Source: Chloroflexota bacterium (GTDB taxonomy: Bacteria; Chloroflexota; Anaerolineae; Anaerolineales; E44-bin32). From it: DNA of 64,000 nucleotides. Positions 52,950 to 61,811 of this stretch are shown here, piece after piece. Numbering within the stretch: the stretch's first letter is position 1; every line of letters begins with the position of its first letter. Below the pieces are notes generated by a model that made no database searches, was not told the origin of the DNA, and was given only the letters and a program-made list of their open reading frames with translations. Where the stretch lies: the NCBI GenBank assembly GCA_022561215.1, contig JADFRQ010000008.1, forward strand, positions 21,140 through 85,139, in the 5' to 3' direction. Both the position numbers and the translations under genes were made by a program.

Positions 52950-53417
52950 ATGTCATATGAGACGACGCTGGCTGAAATAAAGTCCGCAGTGGGAACAGAG
53001 ACCCATCTTGGTTCGTGGCTGGAAATAACGCAAGAAATGATCGATGCCTTTGCCGATGTAACGATCGATCATCAGTGGATCCACACCGATCCAGAACGCG
53101 CGGCGCAAGATTCCCCGTACAAGTCCACTGTAGCGCATGGGTTTCTCACGTTATCCTTGATCCCCCATCTTTCGGATAGCGTCAATCCGGATAGGCCAAT
53201 TTATCCTGGTGTGAAATTAGGGGTGAACTACGGCCTCAATCGCGTGCGCTTTCCGCATCCCGTGAAGCCGGGCGATAAAATTCGAGCACGCACGGAGCTG
53301 CAAAGTGTTGAAGAAGTCCCCGGGGGCGTACAAACCGTGAGCAAAATTACGATTGAGCTCGAAGGAGCCGAAAAACCATGCTGTGTGGCCGAAATTGTGG
53401 CGCGATTTTACTTCTGA
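52950..53417 (+). CDS. MaoC-like enoyl-CoA hydratase
   Basis: 155 residues of a single hot-dog fold. Signature ITIDHQWIHTDPERA (Asp/His catalytic dyad of hydratase-2), followed by PYKSTVAHGFLTLSL. It hydrates enoyl-CoA to 3-hydroxyacyl-CoA, in keeping with the thiolase, SDR and acyl-CoA dehydrogenase genes at 44-49 kb. GAGGAGC precedes ATG 52950. Intact, unlike those neighbours. Converges on the lut gene. Confidence 0.92.
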   Translation: MSYETTLAEIKSAVGTETHLGSWLEITQEMIDAFADVTIDHQWIHTDPERAAQDSPYKSTVAHGFLTLSLIPHLSDSVNPDRPIYPGVKLGVNYGLNRVRFPHPVKPGDKIRARTELQSVEEVPGGVQTVSKITIELEGAEKPCCVAEIVARFYF

Positions 53418-53496
53418 TCACCTATTTCGATCACAATCTTCCGAAAGGCCCTTGACCTTCGGAAGGTTCGGCAAATCAACCACATGCTGCTCGCAT

Positions 53497-55530
53497 TTAC
53501 TCCACACAATAAACCAGCACCTGAGCGGGGCCATGCACGCCGAGGGTAAGTGTCCTCTCGATATCCGATGTTCTTGAGGGTCCGCTGATCAAGGCAACAC
53601 ATTGTGATTCGCGCACAATATCAAGTGCGCCATTCCGGAACCAATCGTTCAGGTCCCTGAAAATATTTTCGGCCGCGATGATGGCGATATGGATTTTCGG
53701 AAGGAGTGAAGCGAGTTGGGAACGGCCTTCACCCGATGGGACTACCAGGGTTCCAGATGCTGCAATGCCCGCCACGCAACCCGTTAGACCAATCGTTATC
53801 GGATCCAATTGACTGTACTCGGCAATCCGTAATTCGGCGTCGCCTCTGGCGATAGTTGGATCGATCATCTCTATCCCCGATTCTTTGAGTCGTTTGGTTA
53901 CCCATTGCAATGTTTGGTCACCCGCGCCCCAGGAAAGAACGGATCGCCCCCCGAGTTGGAGAATTTTGTCGTGCACCATTTCGGCAACTGTTTGTGGATC
54001 GCAGGGTATGAATTCAGCTCCCAGTAATCGCAGCTCCTGGGCAAAGAGTGCTACCGGATCAACCATTTCCAGGTCCGGGGATAGGGTGGGCGGGGAATTT
54101 TCAATCTTCGCCTTGGGGGGAGAGGGGCTGACGTTCTGCACCAAATCGTGAAAACGAAGTCGAAAGGGTTTGCGCGCAAAAGGAGGAAAATATCGCGAGG
54201 TCGTCCATCCCGAGAAGGGCGGCGGAAGCCAGCGCATCCAGCCGGTGCGTTTTGCAAGAAACGTCGTCGCTAACGCTGCAAAACGCTCAGCCAACAAGAA
54301 TCGACTCGACTTAAGCACCAACCAGGAGTACATACGCACCCCCCACTTTTGATAGGCGGGTTGGGGAGCTTGCTCGGTATAGAGCGCGCGCACATGCAGC
54401 AACATATCGGGCAAATTGATACCAACCGGGCAGACCTCATAACAGGCGCCGCAAAGCGTCGACACTTTTGCCAGGTGCCCAAATTGACGTACGCCAAATA
54501 ATCCCGGGGAAATCACAGATCCGATGGGCCCTGGATAGACACTGTTGTAAGCGTGCCCGCCTATTTCGCGATAGACCGGGCAAACATCCAAACACGCTCC
54601 GCAGCGAATGCAGTTCAAAGAATCCGCCAACGGGGTTTCAATCAGCGCCAGGCGACCATTGTCGATGAGTATCAGGTGTCGTTCATCCGGGCCATCGGGA
54701 TCCAGCTCCATGCGAGGGGACTGAATTAGGGCAACATAGGAGGTAAGTTTTTGTCCGGTCGCAGAGCGCGGCAATAGATCGAGCATTTGCGCCAGGTCAT
54801 TCAGCGTTGGTACAAGCCTCTCCACCCCCATGAGGGCAATGTGCATTCTGGGGAGAGTAGTGACCATGCGGCCATTGCCTTCATTGGTCACGAGGGAGAT
54901 CGTGCCAGTCTCCGCGACGCCAAAATTCACGCCCGAGATCCCAACCGAATCGGTAAGGAATTTTTCCCGCAGGGCACTGCGCGCCACAGAATTCATCTCC
55001 GCAATGTCCGTTGTCTTGCGCATCCCAAGTTTTTCAGTGAAGGTATCCGCAATCTGTTCTTTGCGCAGGTGAATGGCGGGTGCAATTATGTGGCTCGGGG
55101 GTTCATCTCTCAGCTGCAGGATGAATTCTCCCAGATCGGTTTCAATTACTTCGAAGCCTTCTTCTTGCAACGCCTGGTTTAGGCGAATTTCTTCGCTCAG
55201 CATTGTTTTGGACTTGAGAACCAACTTGGCCTTGGAGGCGCGAACAAGATCGATGACAATCCGATTGGCCTCGGCCGCGTTCGATGCGCGATGCACATGA
55301 AACCCGTTGCTTTCAATCGCTCTTGTGAATGTGGCCAACAACTGATCTAAATTTTTGATTGTCTGTGTGCGTGTAATCTGGGCTTCTTGGCGTAGATGGG
55401 ATGGATTGGTTATGGAGGAGAAGGCTTGGCGGTAGTTGTCCCTCTTTGGCTCAGTGAAATTATCGAGAGCTCGCTGTAAATCGGGATCGTTAATAGCCGC
55501 GCGCACTTGGTCACGAAACGTATGCTTCAT
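53497..55530 (-). CDS. LutB-LutC fusion: LUD domain / iron-sulfur / LUD domain protein
   Basis: About 677 residues. An N-terminal LUD domain (about 50-300) is followed by ferredoxin-like clusters CIRCGACLDVCPVY (about 310-325) and CGACYEVCPVG (about 365-376), then a second LUD domain (about 520-677, GITG..CVAGIAASGTLVVPSGEGRSQLASLLPKIHIAI). In most bacteria LutB and LutC are separate subunits of the L-lactate-oxidising LutABC system; here they are joined. No LutA gene is adjacent. The frame is open from 55545, but ATG 55530 has AAGGTAGGC just upstream. Lactate is the likely electron donor (inference). Confidence 0.87.
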   Translation of the reverse strand: MKHTFRDQVRAAINDPDLQRALDNFTEPKRDNYRQAFSSITNPSHLRQEAQITRTQTIKNLDQLLATFTRAIESNGFHVHRASNAAEANRIVIDLVRASKAKLVLKSKTMLSEEIRLNQALQEEGFEVIETDLGEFILQLRDEPPSHIIAPAIHLRKEQIADTFTEKLGMRKTTDIAEMNSVARSALREKFLTDSVGISGVNFGVAETGTISLVTNEGNGRMVTTLPRMHIALMGVERLVPTLNDLAQMLDLLPRSATGQKLTSYVALIQSPRMELDPDGPDERHLILIDNGRLALIETPLADSLNCIRCGACLDVCPVYREIGGHAYNSVYPGPIGSVISPGLFGVRQFGHLAKVSTLCGACYEVCPVGINLPDMLLHVRALYTEQAPQPAYQKWGVRMYSWLVLKSSRFLLAERFAALATTFLAKRTGWMRWLPPPFSGWTTSRYFPPFARKPFRLRFHDLVQNVSPSPPKAKIENSPPTLSPDLEMVDPVALFAQELRLLGAEFIPCDPQTVAEMVHDKILQLGGRSVLSWGAGDQTLQWVTKRLKESGIEMIDPTIARGDAELRIAEYSQLDPITIGLTGCVAGIAASGTLVVPSGEGRSQLASLLPKIHIAIIAAENIFRDLNDWFRNGALDIVRESQCVALISGPSRTSDIERTLTLGVHGPAQVLVYCVE

Positions 55531-55714
55531 GCCTACCTTATACATGCTGCGATTCTATTTGTCCACCCGGCGGCGCGATTGGATTTATGACGGGCATCTC
55601 CTGATCAAGCATCGCGCGCCAGAAGCATTCCTCCGCTCTCGAGTGCATTTAATCCCGAAATGGTTTTGGCGGCGACTGTAAATTTCAGCGTTGCGAATAA
55701 GAAACAAGAGCCAG

Positions 55715-56806
55715 CTACCGCTGCGGATCAATATATTGATCGAGGGCGCGGTTGGAAACAAAGGGTATAAAGCCCAAGCTCCTCGAGATTTCGTAAACTC
55801 GATCTATGTTTTGCGGCTCAAGCGCATAATCGACGGTGAAGATTTCTAGTCCCTTCCCTTGGGCAAGAATTAAATATTCTACGTACCATTCACTGCTCAT
55901 ATGCAAGGTACTTTCCGGGAATTCATCAAACTGCCGCCGGCAAGCCCCGGAAAGAGAATCGCGGTACGCGATTGTGTCGACGTCCTGTTCACTTCTCGGC
56001 AGAGGACAATCACCGAGGGGCTGATTGCCGGCTCCACCGTCGAACCAAACTTGTTCCTGAGCAATGGCATCGATGATCTCGACATAGTCATCAAATTCTG
56101 CGAGTTCGGCAGCATTCTGGCTGATGACGAGGAACTTCGGATTTTGGCTCCTCGCCGCCTGAGCGAGATCGCCCACCCACCAGATCATCTCTTCAACAGG
56201 ATCTACCGCATCCTGATCAGCTGCCGCGACTACATTTTCATCCGAGTATGCTTCGACCCAATCCAAATAGATCCCGTCGAAGCCTGCCTCGATGATGGAT
56301 TCGATCATGCCTCCTGAACCCAGCCAAATAGCACGCCACTCATCGTGCCAATAGGCCACTGGAAAATTACCCTGCCAACCGTCGGGATCAGCTCCCAGAA
56401 TCCATTCCGGATTTCCAATGCGCCAATCATACTGCCAGTAGGTGCGATAATCTTCTGCCTCCCCAATATCAATATAGGCGATGACCAGCTTCGGCTGTGC
56501 AGCGCGATGCCATTCTTCGACGATTTCAGCAATGGGAAAATCCGAATTGTTTTCTTCGGAGGGAATAAAGTCGATGACCAGCATTTGGTAGCTGCTCTCA
56601 GAAATCTGAGTGACGGTGCCTTGATCCAGGTTTACGTCGATCAGGTAAAGCCAGGTCTCGACATCTTCCAGTGAGGAAACACCATCCGCATGTCGATCTG
56701 TAAGGGGCGGATCCTGGCTCGGGGTGACATTGCATGCCGCCAGTATTAAAAGGATAGCCACAACAGTTGACACAATAATGGATCGACGAAACGTGGATTT
56801 CTGCAA
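55715..56806 (-). CDS. GH114-like endo-alpha-1,4-polygalactosaminidase lipoprotein
   Basis: 363 residues with a lipoprotein signal peptide (lipobox LAAC, about 25). The TIM-barrel core is of the GH114/TM1410 type: YLIDVNL, VIDFIPSEEN, VIAYIDIGEAEDYRTYW, GFDGIYLDWVEAYSD and LVISQNAAEL. Some members hydrolyse poly-alpha-1,4-galactosamine or Pel exopolysaccharide; others are uncharacterised. It acts outside the membrane. The start is TTG 56806, inside the small stem ctgca/tgcag (56801-56814), with AGGTG about 9 nt upstream. Confidence 0.85.
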   Translation of the reverse strand: MQKSTFRRSIIVSTVVAILLILAACNVTPSQDPPLTDRHADGVSSLEDVETWLYLIDVNLDQGTVTQISESSYQMLVIDFIPSEENNSDFPIAEIVEEWHRAAQPKLVIAYIDIGEAEDYRTYWQYDWRIGNPEWILGADPDGWQGNFPVAYWHDEWRAIWLGSGGMIESIIEAGFDGIYLDWVEAYSDENVVAAADQDAVDPVEEMIWWVGDLAQAARSQNPKFLVISQNAAELAEFDDYVEIIDAIAQEQVWFDGGAGNQPLGDCPLPRSEQDVDTIAYRDSLSGACRRQFDEFPESTLHMSSEWYVEYLILAQGKGLEIFTVDYALEPQNIDRVYEISRSLGFIPFVSNRALDQYIDPQR

Positions 56807-57327
56807 ACGTGCAGCACCTTTCTTATCAAGAGCAGGCCTTGATAAAGAATAGGCCTATTGCACGTTTTATCAACATGCAATCCCCATTAAGAATCATTTA
56901 TCCAAAATACCAGATCTCACAGGATGTAAGGGCAGAATCCTTGTTTTCCGAGAGAAAAATTCTTGCCCGTGCAAAACGAGATCCTTCGTCGTCCTGACGG
57001 TTCATTTGAGAACTATCAGGCCTCCTCAGGATGACATTGGATTTCTCACCCTTAACGTCATGCTCAGCGCAATGCAATGGAGCGAAGGAGGACGTTAATG
57101 AAATATCGCTATGCATCGCAAGCAGCAATCAGCCATAAAGTTCACTACCGGAGTGCGCGACCTGAGCAAAGCTCAGACTGAATCTAGAGCTTCAGCACTC
57201 CAGAAGCTATCGCTTGTCTCCCGAGATCGCAAAAACTTCCGGGAGGTTACTCGGTGGAAACGGTATGCCGAGCCCTATGGTGTTGAAAGAACACGCTCAA
57301 TGACTGGCGGATATTTGTGAGCTATCC
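56807..57327. other. intergenic, no gene seen
   Basis: 521 bases upstream of the GH114 gene and downstream of the GT87-like gene. An inverted repeat ttatcaag/cttgataa at 56823-56845 lies just 5' of the GH114 gene and could be part of its leader. The stretch near 56970-57040 (gatccttcgtcgtcc … cctcctcaggatgac) resembles dispersed repeats found in many bacterial genomes (recollection, not checked). Confidence 0.4.
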
Positions 57328-58371
57328 CTATGAATTCCGACGTGATCCAATGCGAATACCAATTCGCGAAAGACTCACCGGCAAAATAATGGATCCATAA
57401 AGGATAAGGGGAACCAAGGCCAGGAGTCGAAAGGATATGAATTGAAGGAATGGAAACAACAGCGGCGTATATCCGAGCAGCTTAAGCAAACCACCTACGG
57501 GCAATACGTATAGCGTGAGTAAATCTGTCTGCTGAAAATAGGGCAGGGTGAGTGCGTTGGCAGCGGCCAACGCAATAAAGCGCAGATCCCTTTCGATCGG
57601 AAGGATAAGCGGTGGCAGCCAAAGTAGTAACGCGGCTGGACCTATCCAGCGCCAGAGTGTGATACTGCCCCAATCGTTGGGAGGAGCATTCTGAAGTGTA
57701 CTGATCAATTCAATTGGCCAGGAGGGATAGACGATTAATGATAAGAGGACGATAATTCCCGGAACAAGGATCACGCGAAACCTATCCCGCCAAGAAATTT
57801 GTGCGATCAGCAGCAGTGACAACCCCAGAGTGACGCCAGTTTGAAATTTTGCACTCACCAGAATTAAACCCAGGCCGGCAACATTCCAACGTTTGTTCGC
57901 AATTCCCCACCAACTTAGTGCCAATCCTCCGATCAAGATGCCAATAATTTGCCCAAAGAACAGAATATAAAGCATTTGGAATGTCAGCAGTGTGGTCCCC
58001 GCTTTTCCACCGAACACGCGCGCCGCGAAGAATACGCCGGCAATATTTGCCGCATTCCAAAGGATGAAATCGAGAGGTGACGGAAAAAGCGTAAGCATCT
58101 GGAATAAGGGCATGATCCAGAAAGCATAGTAATTGAGCCTGTAATCAGCGCGCCCGGCTGCAATGTAGGTCGCAAAATCCCAGGGCTCAAACTCAATCTG
58201 AGCATGAACCCAAAGGAAGATGCCTAGCATTGCCAAGTTGAGACCGATGGCAAAAAATTCAATGCGACCAACGCGTGCTTTCAAGCGCCGCTTAATTATT
58301 TCGGGGTCCGCCGAAAGAAGAGGAGTATTTGCAGTGGGAAGGATCATATGATTACGCTGGATCGGACTCAA
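57328..58371 (-). CDS. polytopic membrane protein, GT87-like
   Basis: 347 residues with about nine hydrophobic segments. FEPWDFATYIAAGRADYRLNYYAFWIMPL and ILWNAANIAG resemble the GT87 (DUF2029) mannosyltransferase-like membrane family, but it is shorter than usual and the acidic catalytic motif is not plain. TTG 58371 overlaps the upstream gene by 20 bp; ATG 58347 (MILPTANTPLL) is an alternative. Cotranscribed with the gene at 58352-59161. Confidence 0.6.
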   Translation of the reverse strand: MSPIQRNHMILPTANTPLLSADPEIIKRRLKARVGRIEFFAIGLNLAMLGIFLWVHAQIEFEPWDFATYIAAGRADYRLNYYAFWIMPLFQMLTLFPSPLDFILWNAANIAGVFFAARVFGGKAGTTLLTFQMLYILFFGQIIGILIGGLALSWWGIANKRWNVAGLGLILVSAKFQTGVTLGLSLLLIAQISWRDRFRVILVPGIIVLLSLIVYPSWPIELISTLQNAPPNDWGSITLWRWIGPAALLLWLPPLILPIERDLRFIALAAANALTLPYFQQTDLLTLYVLPVGGLLKLLGYTPLLFPFLQFISFRLLALVPLILYGSIILPVSLSRIGIRIGSRRNS

Positions 58372-59161
58372 TAAACCTTAGTCCACGTCGAAAACTATAA
58401 AGTGAAATAATCAGCATAGGGATATGAAGAAATAGCCAATAGCTGCCTTCCCTGGCATCCATGAAGAAAGCACCAAGCAATGTGAACGCGGCAAGGAGGA
58501 TGCCCACGAAACTCATCACACGAAAGACGGGAAAATTAATGCGCGGAAATAACAAGTTCATGATTGCGAGGTAAATGGTCGTCATCATGCAGATGGCAAT
58601 CGGTGAGGTGGAGGTGATTAAAAACAGGGGATCGAAATCCCAGAGGATATCAGGATCCCAAAATGCGAACAAGGCCAATGGGAGCACCCAATAGTTTCTT
58701 AATGGAAGCTTATGAAATGTAAAATCGGTCTTTCCAACGGATGCTTCCCAAAACCAAACGAACGCAACCGCAAGAAACAAGATCAAGCCTACGCTAATGA
58801 TGCTGAGACCATACTTTTCACTGACCGCAATGGTTTGAAAATAGGCCATTGCAATAAAGTGCAATCCGATGATGATCGAAATACCCCGGCGGAATCTGTT
58901 TCCATTGCGTACGATCGAGAAAATTAAGATCAGCACAGCGAGGTGTAAAATGGGCATAAACGGCAAGGAGGCAATTTTCTTAATTAATAAGGCTTGGACA
59001 GTGTCCCATACAAAGTTGCCCAATTCGTTTATCGGACCAAGACCTTTGGAGGCGAATGGCGGGGTTATTACGGCTACGAGTACGAGCAGAAGATAGAACC
59101 ACCATCTTCTGGTGAGTTGTTCCATCGTCTCATAGCTTAAGATTCGGCGTTCTTTTATCAT
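58352..59161 (-). CDS. hypothetical polytopic membrane protein
   Basis: 269 residues with about seven to eight hydrophobic segments and a basic N-terminus. No family recognised. It overlaps the GT87-like gene downstream by 20 bp, so the two are probably a transcriptional unit and may function together. ATG 59161 has no strong ribosome-binding site. Confidence 0.75.
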   Translation of the reverse strand: MIKERRILSYETMEQLTRRWWFYLLLVLVAVITPPFASKGLGPINELGNFVWDTVQALLIKKIASLPFMPILHLAVLILIFSIVRNGNRFRRGISIIIGLHFIAMAYFQTIAVSEKYGLSIISVGLILFLAVAFVWFWEASVGKTDFTFHKLPLRNYWVLPLALFAFWDPDILWDFDPLFLITSTSPIAICMMTTIYLAIMNLLFPRINFPVFRVMSFVGILLAAFTLLGAFFMDAREGSYWLFLHIPMLIISLYSFRRGLRFIESDPA

Positions 59162-59537
59162 CAGCGATCACTTCCAGATCTGTGAAAAGCCAACTGTCCG
59201 TACTGAGGAAAATGAATGCAGCGCAACTATGATTTCAGATTACAAGGGCGATCTTCGATCGCTGTGCAGCATGATCTAGGCTCCCGAGTATTGCTTTTAG
59301 TATAACGAGGATGCACGCTGATAGCGAAAGCTAAGTCGGCCTGGCAAATTCGGGAATTGGCTAATTAGGATAAATTCCGGATTTCGAAAGTTGGAGGAGC
59401 GATCACGGAACAGCTCAATTTATGACGGGTGGGGATCTGCCTTGCTGGTTTCTTGGAGTGAGCGATTGGGGGCCGCACTTTGCTTTTTCTTGGAAAATGC
59501 CCGCAGCATGCTGCGGGAGATCTTCACTGCCTGCAAT
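59162..59537. other. intergenic, terminator only
   Basis: 376 bases. It contains the terminator of the MFS gene (59494-59517) and upstream sequence of the hypothetical membrane protein. Open frames here are short and without motif. Confidence 0.5.
59494..59517 (-). terminator. terminator after the MFS gene
   Basis: The palindrome cccgcagcatgctgcggg (59500-59517), followed on the minus strand by CATTTTCC, 21 bp beyond the MFS stop codon. Stem-plus-T-run layout. Confidence 0.65.
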
Positions 59538-60902
59538 TTATGTCGGCTTGGGCGTTTTCGCAGGTTCAACTCCCATTGCGCGCACGGCAGGGTTAAGTGC
59601 CGAAAGCAGGGTGATCGCAGTCAGCAAGCTGCCCATCACCACAAAAGTAGCGGTGAGGTTTAGTTTGATAAACGCCCCAGCAATTGACATCGCAATCGGA
59701 TTTAGCCCCAATGCGGCAAACATCAAAAGGCTCATCATGCGACCGAGCATCTCTTGCGGTGTGCGAATTTGGAGCCAGGTCACAAATAAGATAACCACGT
59801 AGCCATTGGCGACGCCCATAATAGCGCTAATCAGGGCAGCCAAGGTTGTGGATCTTGCAAATCCCAGGAGCACGACACCGATGCCCAATAGGCTGATAAT
59901 AACCAACAAGCTGGAGCCCATTCGTTTTGGGGATGGTCTCGGCAGCACGCCGGCCAGGATTGTTCCTAACAGTGATCCGCCGCCATAAGCAGAGAATACA
60001 ATCCCCAAAGCAGCTGCGCCTTCAGCAAAGCGCGTATCAGCAAGAACAGGGATCCCAATAAATAGTGGGCCATTCACCAAGATATGGATGGCCGCAATAA
60101 TGATGAAGAAAGTACGCAAGGTTGCATCGTTCCATACGCTTTTAATACCGGCTGTGATCGAAGATAAAACGCTCTCCTTTTCGGCTTTCTTCTGGGTTTT
60201 TTGAGTTCTCATCAACCAGAGGGTGATCGCAGAGACGAGAAAGGTGAATGTATCAACCCCAAACGCGATTCCAACCCCTCGAGTCCCAGGAATAGCTCCT
60301 TCAGTTCCTTGAATTTGCAAGCTTTCGCTGCTGAAAAGCGCGATCAAGCTTCCCGCCAGCAAGGGACCAGCGAAAAGACTTAATTGGGCTGTGCCTTGAA
60401 TTATGGAATTTCCAATCTGGAGATGTTCCTTTTTCACTAGCAACGGCACGATGGCACTTTGCGCAGGGAAGAAAAAAGCATCCGCGATTCCGAAAATTAG
60501 AGATAATGCGTATATCATCCACAATTCAATCGTCCCTGTAAGCACCAAAAAAGTTAGCAGCGCGACCAGAGCCATCCGAAAGAGATTGGACACGAGCATC
60601 GTCATACGTGGTGAATAGCGGTCGATGAGAGCGCCGCCAACCAACATGAATAGCGCGCGCGGGATGCCCGCTATGGCGAGTACGGCGCCAACCGCAAATG
60701 CATCCCCGGTCAGCTGCAGCACCAGCCACGGCAAGGCGATAAGAAAGAATTGGTCTCCGAGAAGAGAAATACCCTCGCCAACCCAAAGTAGCCGAAAGTT
60801 TCGGGATCGCAGGACTTCTCTAAAAGGTGAAGAGGTTTCTTTTTTTTGAGCGTTGATTTTATTGAGCGGATTGTCTTCCAAGAAGTCCTTATTCGCAGGC
60901 AT
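59538..60902 (-). CDS. MFS transporter (MFS_3 / EntS-like)
   Basis: 454 residues with about twelve membrane helices. FRLLWVGEGISLLGDQFFLIALPWL in helix 1 and GGALIDRYSPRMTMLVSN in the 2-3 loop are typical of the MFS_3 group, to which enterobactin exporter EntS and macrolide pumps belong. An exporter of small molecules is likely, but the substrate is unknown. GAAGGAG stands 6 nt before ATG 60902. Shares the strand with the ABC genes but is separated from them by a terminator. Confidence 0.9.
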   Translation of the reverse strand: MPANKDFLEDNPLNKINAQKKETSSPFREVLRSRNFRLLWVGEGISLLGDQFFLIALPWLVLQLTGDAFAVGAVLAIAGIPRALFMLVGGALIDRYSPRMTMLVSNLFRMALVALLTFLVLTGTIELWMIYALSLIFGIADAFFFPAQSAIVPLLVKKEHLQIGNSIIQGTAQLSLFAGPLLAGSLIALFSSESLQIQGTEGAIPGTRGVGIAFGVDTFTFLVSAITLWLMRTQKTQKKAEKESVLSSITAGIKSVWNDATLRTFFIIIAAIHILVNGPLFIGIPVLADTRFAEGAAALGIVFSAYGGGSLLGTILAGVLPRPSPKRMGSSLLVIISLLGIGVVLLGFARSTTLAALISAIMGVANGYVVILFVTWLQIRTPQEMLGRMMSLLMFAALGLNPIAMSIAGAFIKLNLTATFVVMGSLLTAITLLSALNPAVRAMGVEPAKTPKPT

Positions 60903-60943
60903 CTATCTCTCCTTCAACGGCGAACATGCATGGTTGCAAAGGA

Positions 60944-60975
60944 CCTGCCCGTCGAATTGTACTTCGACGGGCAGG
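60944..60975 (-). terminator. rho-independent terminator after the ABC permease
   Basis: 13-bp perfect stem (cctgcccgtcgaa / ttcgacgggcagg) with a 6-base loop, followed on the minus strand by TCCTTT, 30 bp past the permease stop codon. Confidence 0.8.
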
Positions 60976-61004
60976 CCATCATAAGAAAATCTTAGCAATG
61001 TCGC

Positions 61005-61811
61005 TCAGAACTCCTCACGCCTAAAGCGCCAAATCGCCAGGGCGACAAATAACAGCGAGTATGCAGACATCAGGATGATGGGGATTGGCCAGACGTCCGG
61101 CAGCGGTTCGCCTTGTACCAGGAGCGTTAAGAGACCGGGTATGGAGTCCGGCAGGACCAGGACAATCCAGGGCAGGAAGCTAGCGAAAAGGCTGCTAATG
61201 CCTAACATGCTGGCGATGGCCACGCTGATGGCGATGCCTAATACGGGTCCTCGGGTGTCAAAAAAAGCGCCTAACATCAGCGTCAATGCCAGGTAGAAGA
61301 ACAAGTACAGGCTAAGCAATGCCAGCAGGGCAAGGTAAGGAGCGAGGGGCAGCGGGCCGCCACCATACAAAGAAATCTGTACATAGGCCACCAATCCTTG
61401 CACCAGGATGATGGTGACGAAGAAGCCAATCGAATTGGCGACGAGCTTGGCCAGGATGAAGGCACTGCGCGAAACGGGCGCCGACATGATCCAGGCGGCT
61501 GTACCCGATTGCTTTTCGCCGATAAGGGCACCTTGCGCGATGACAATAACGGCAAACATGGGAAACTGAGTCATCACTTGGACAAATGCGACGAGGATCT
61601 CTATCGTGCCGATTTCTTCCTCAGGAGCAATAGTGGGCAAGACCCAGATCAAGAAAGCCAGGAGCCCATTGATGGTCAAGAGCCAAATCAGACTTTGCGT
61701 CCACCAGCGGCGGGTGCGCCACCATTCGCCATTCTCCTTTCTTAGCAGATTGGCAAAGCCCCGGCGCCATCCACTTTCTTTCACCGGTTGTAGAACACTC
61801 GCACTAGCCAT
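61005..61811 (-). CDS. ABC-2 family transporter permease
   Basis: 268 residues with about six membrane helices. WWRTRRWWTQSLIWLLTING begins the first helix. GEKQSGTAAWIMSAPVSRSAFILAKLVAN is the ABC-2 coupling region. It forms the membrane part of the transporter whose ATPase precedes it. ATG 61811 has GGAG 6 nt upstream and overlaps the ATPase end by 8 bp, implying coupled translation; the open frame reaches 61871 but would lie inside the ATPase gene. Confidence 0.9.
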   Translation of the reverse strand: MASASVLQPVKESGWRRGFANLLRKENGEWWRTRRWWTQSLIWLLTINGLLAFLIWVLPTIAPEEEIGTIEILVAFVQVMTQFPMFAVIVIAQGALIGEKQSGTAAWIMSAPVSRSAFILAKLVANSIGFFVTIILVQGLVAYVQISLYGGGPLPLAPYLALLALLSLYLFFYLALTLMLGAFFDTRGPVLGIAISVAIASMLGISSLFASFLPWIVLVLPDSIPGLLTLLVQGEPLPDVWPIPIILMSAYSLLFVALAIWRFRREEF

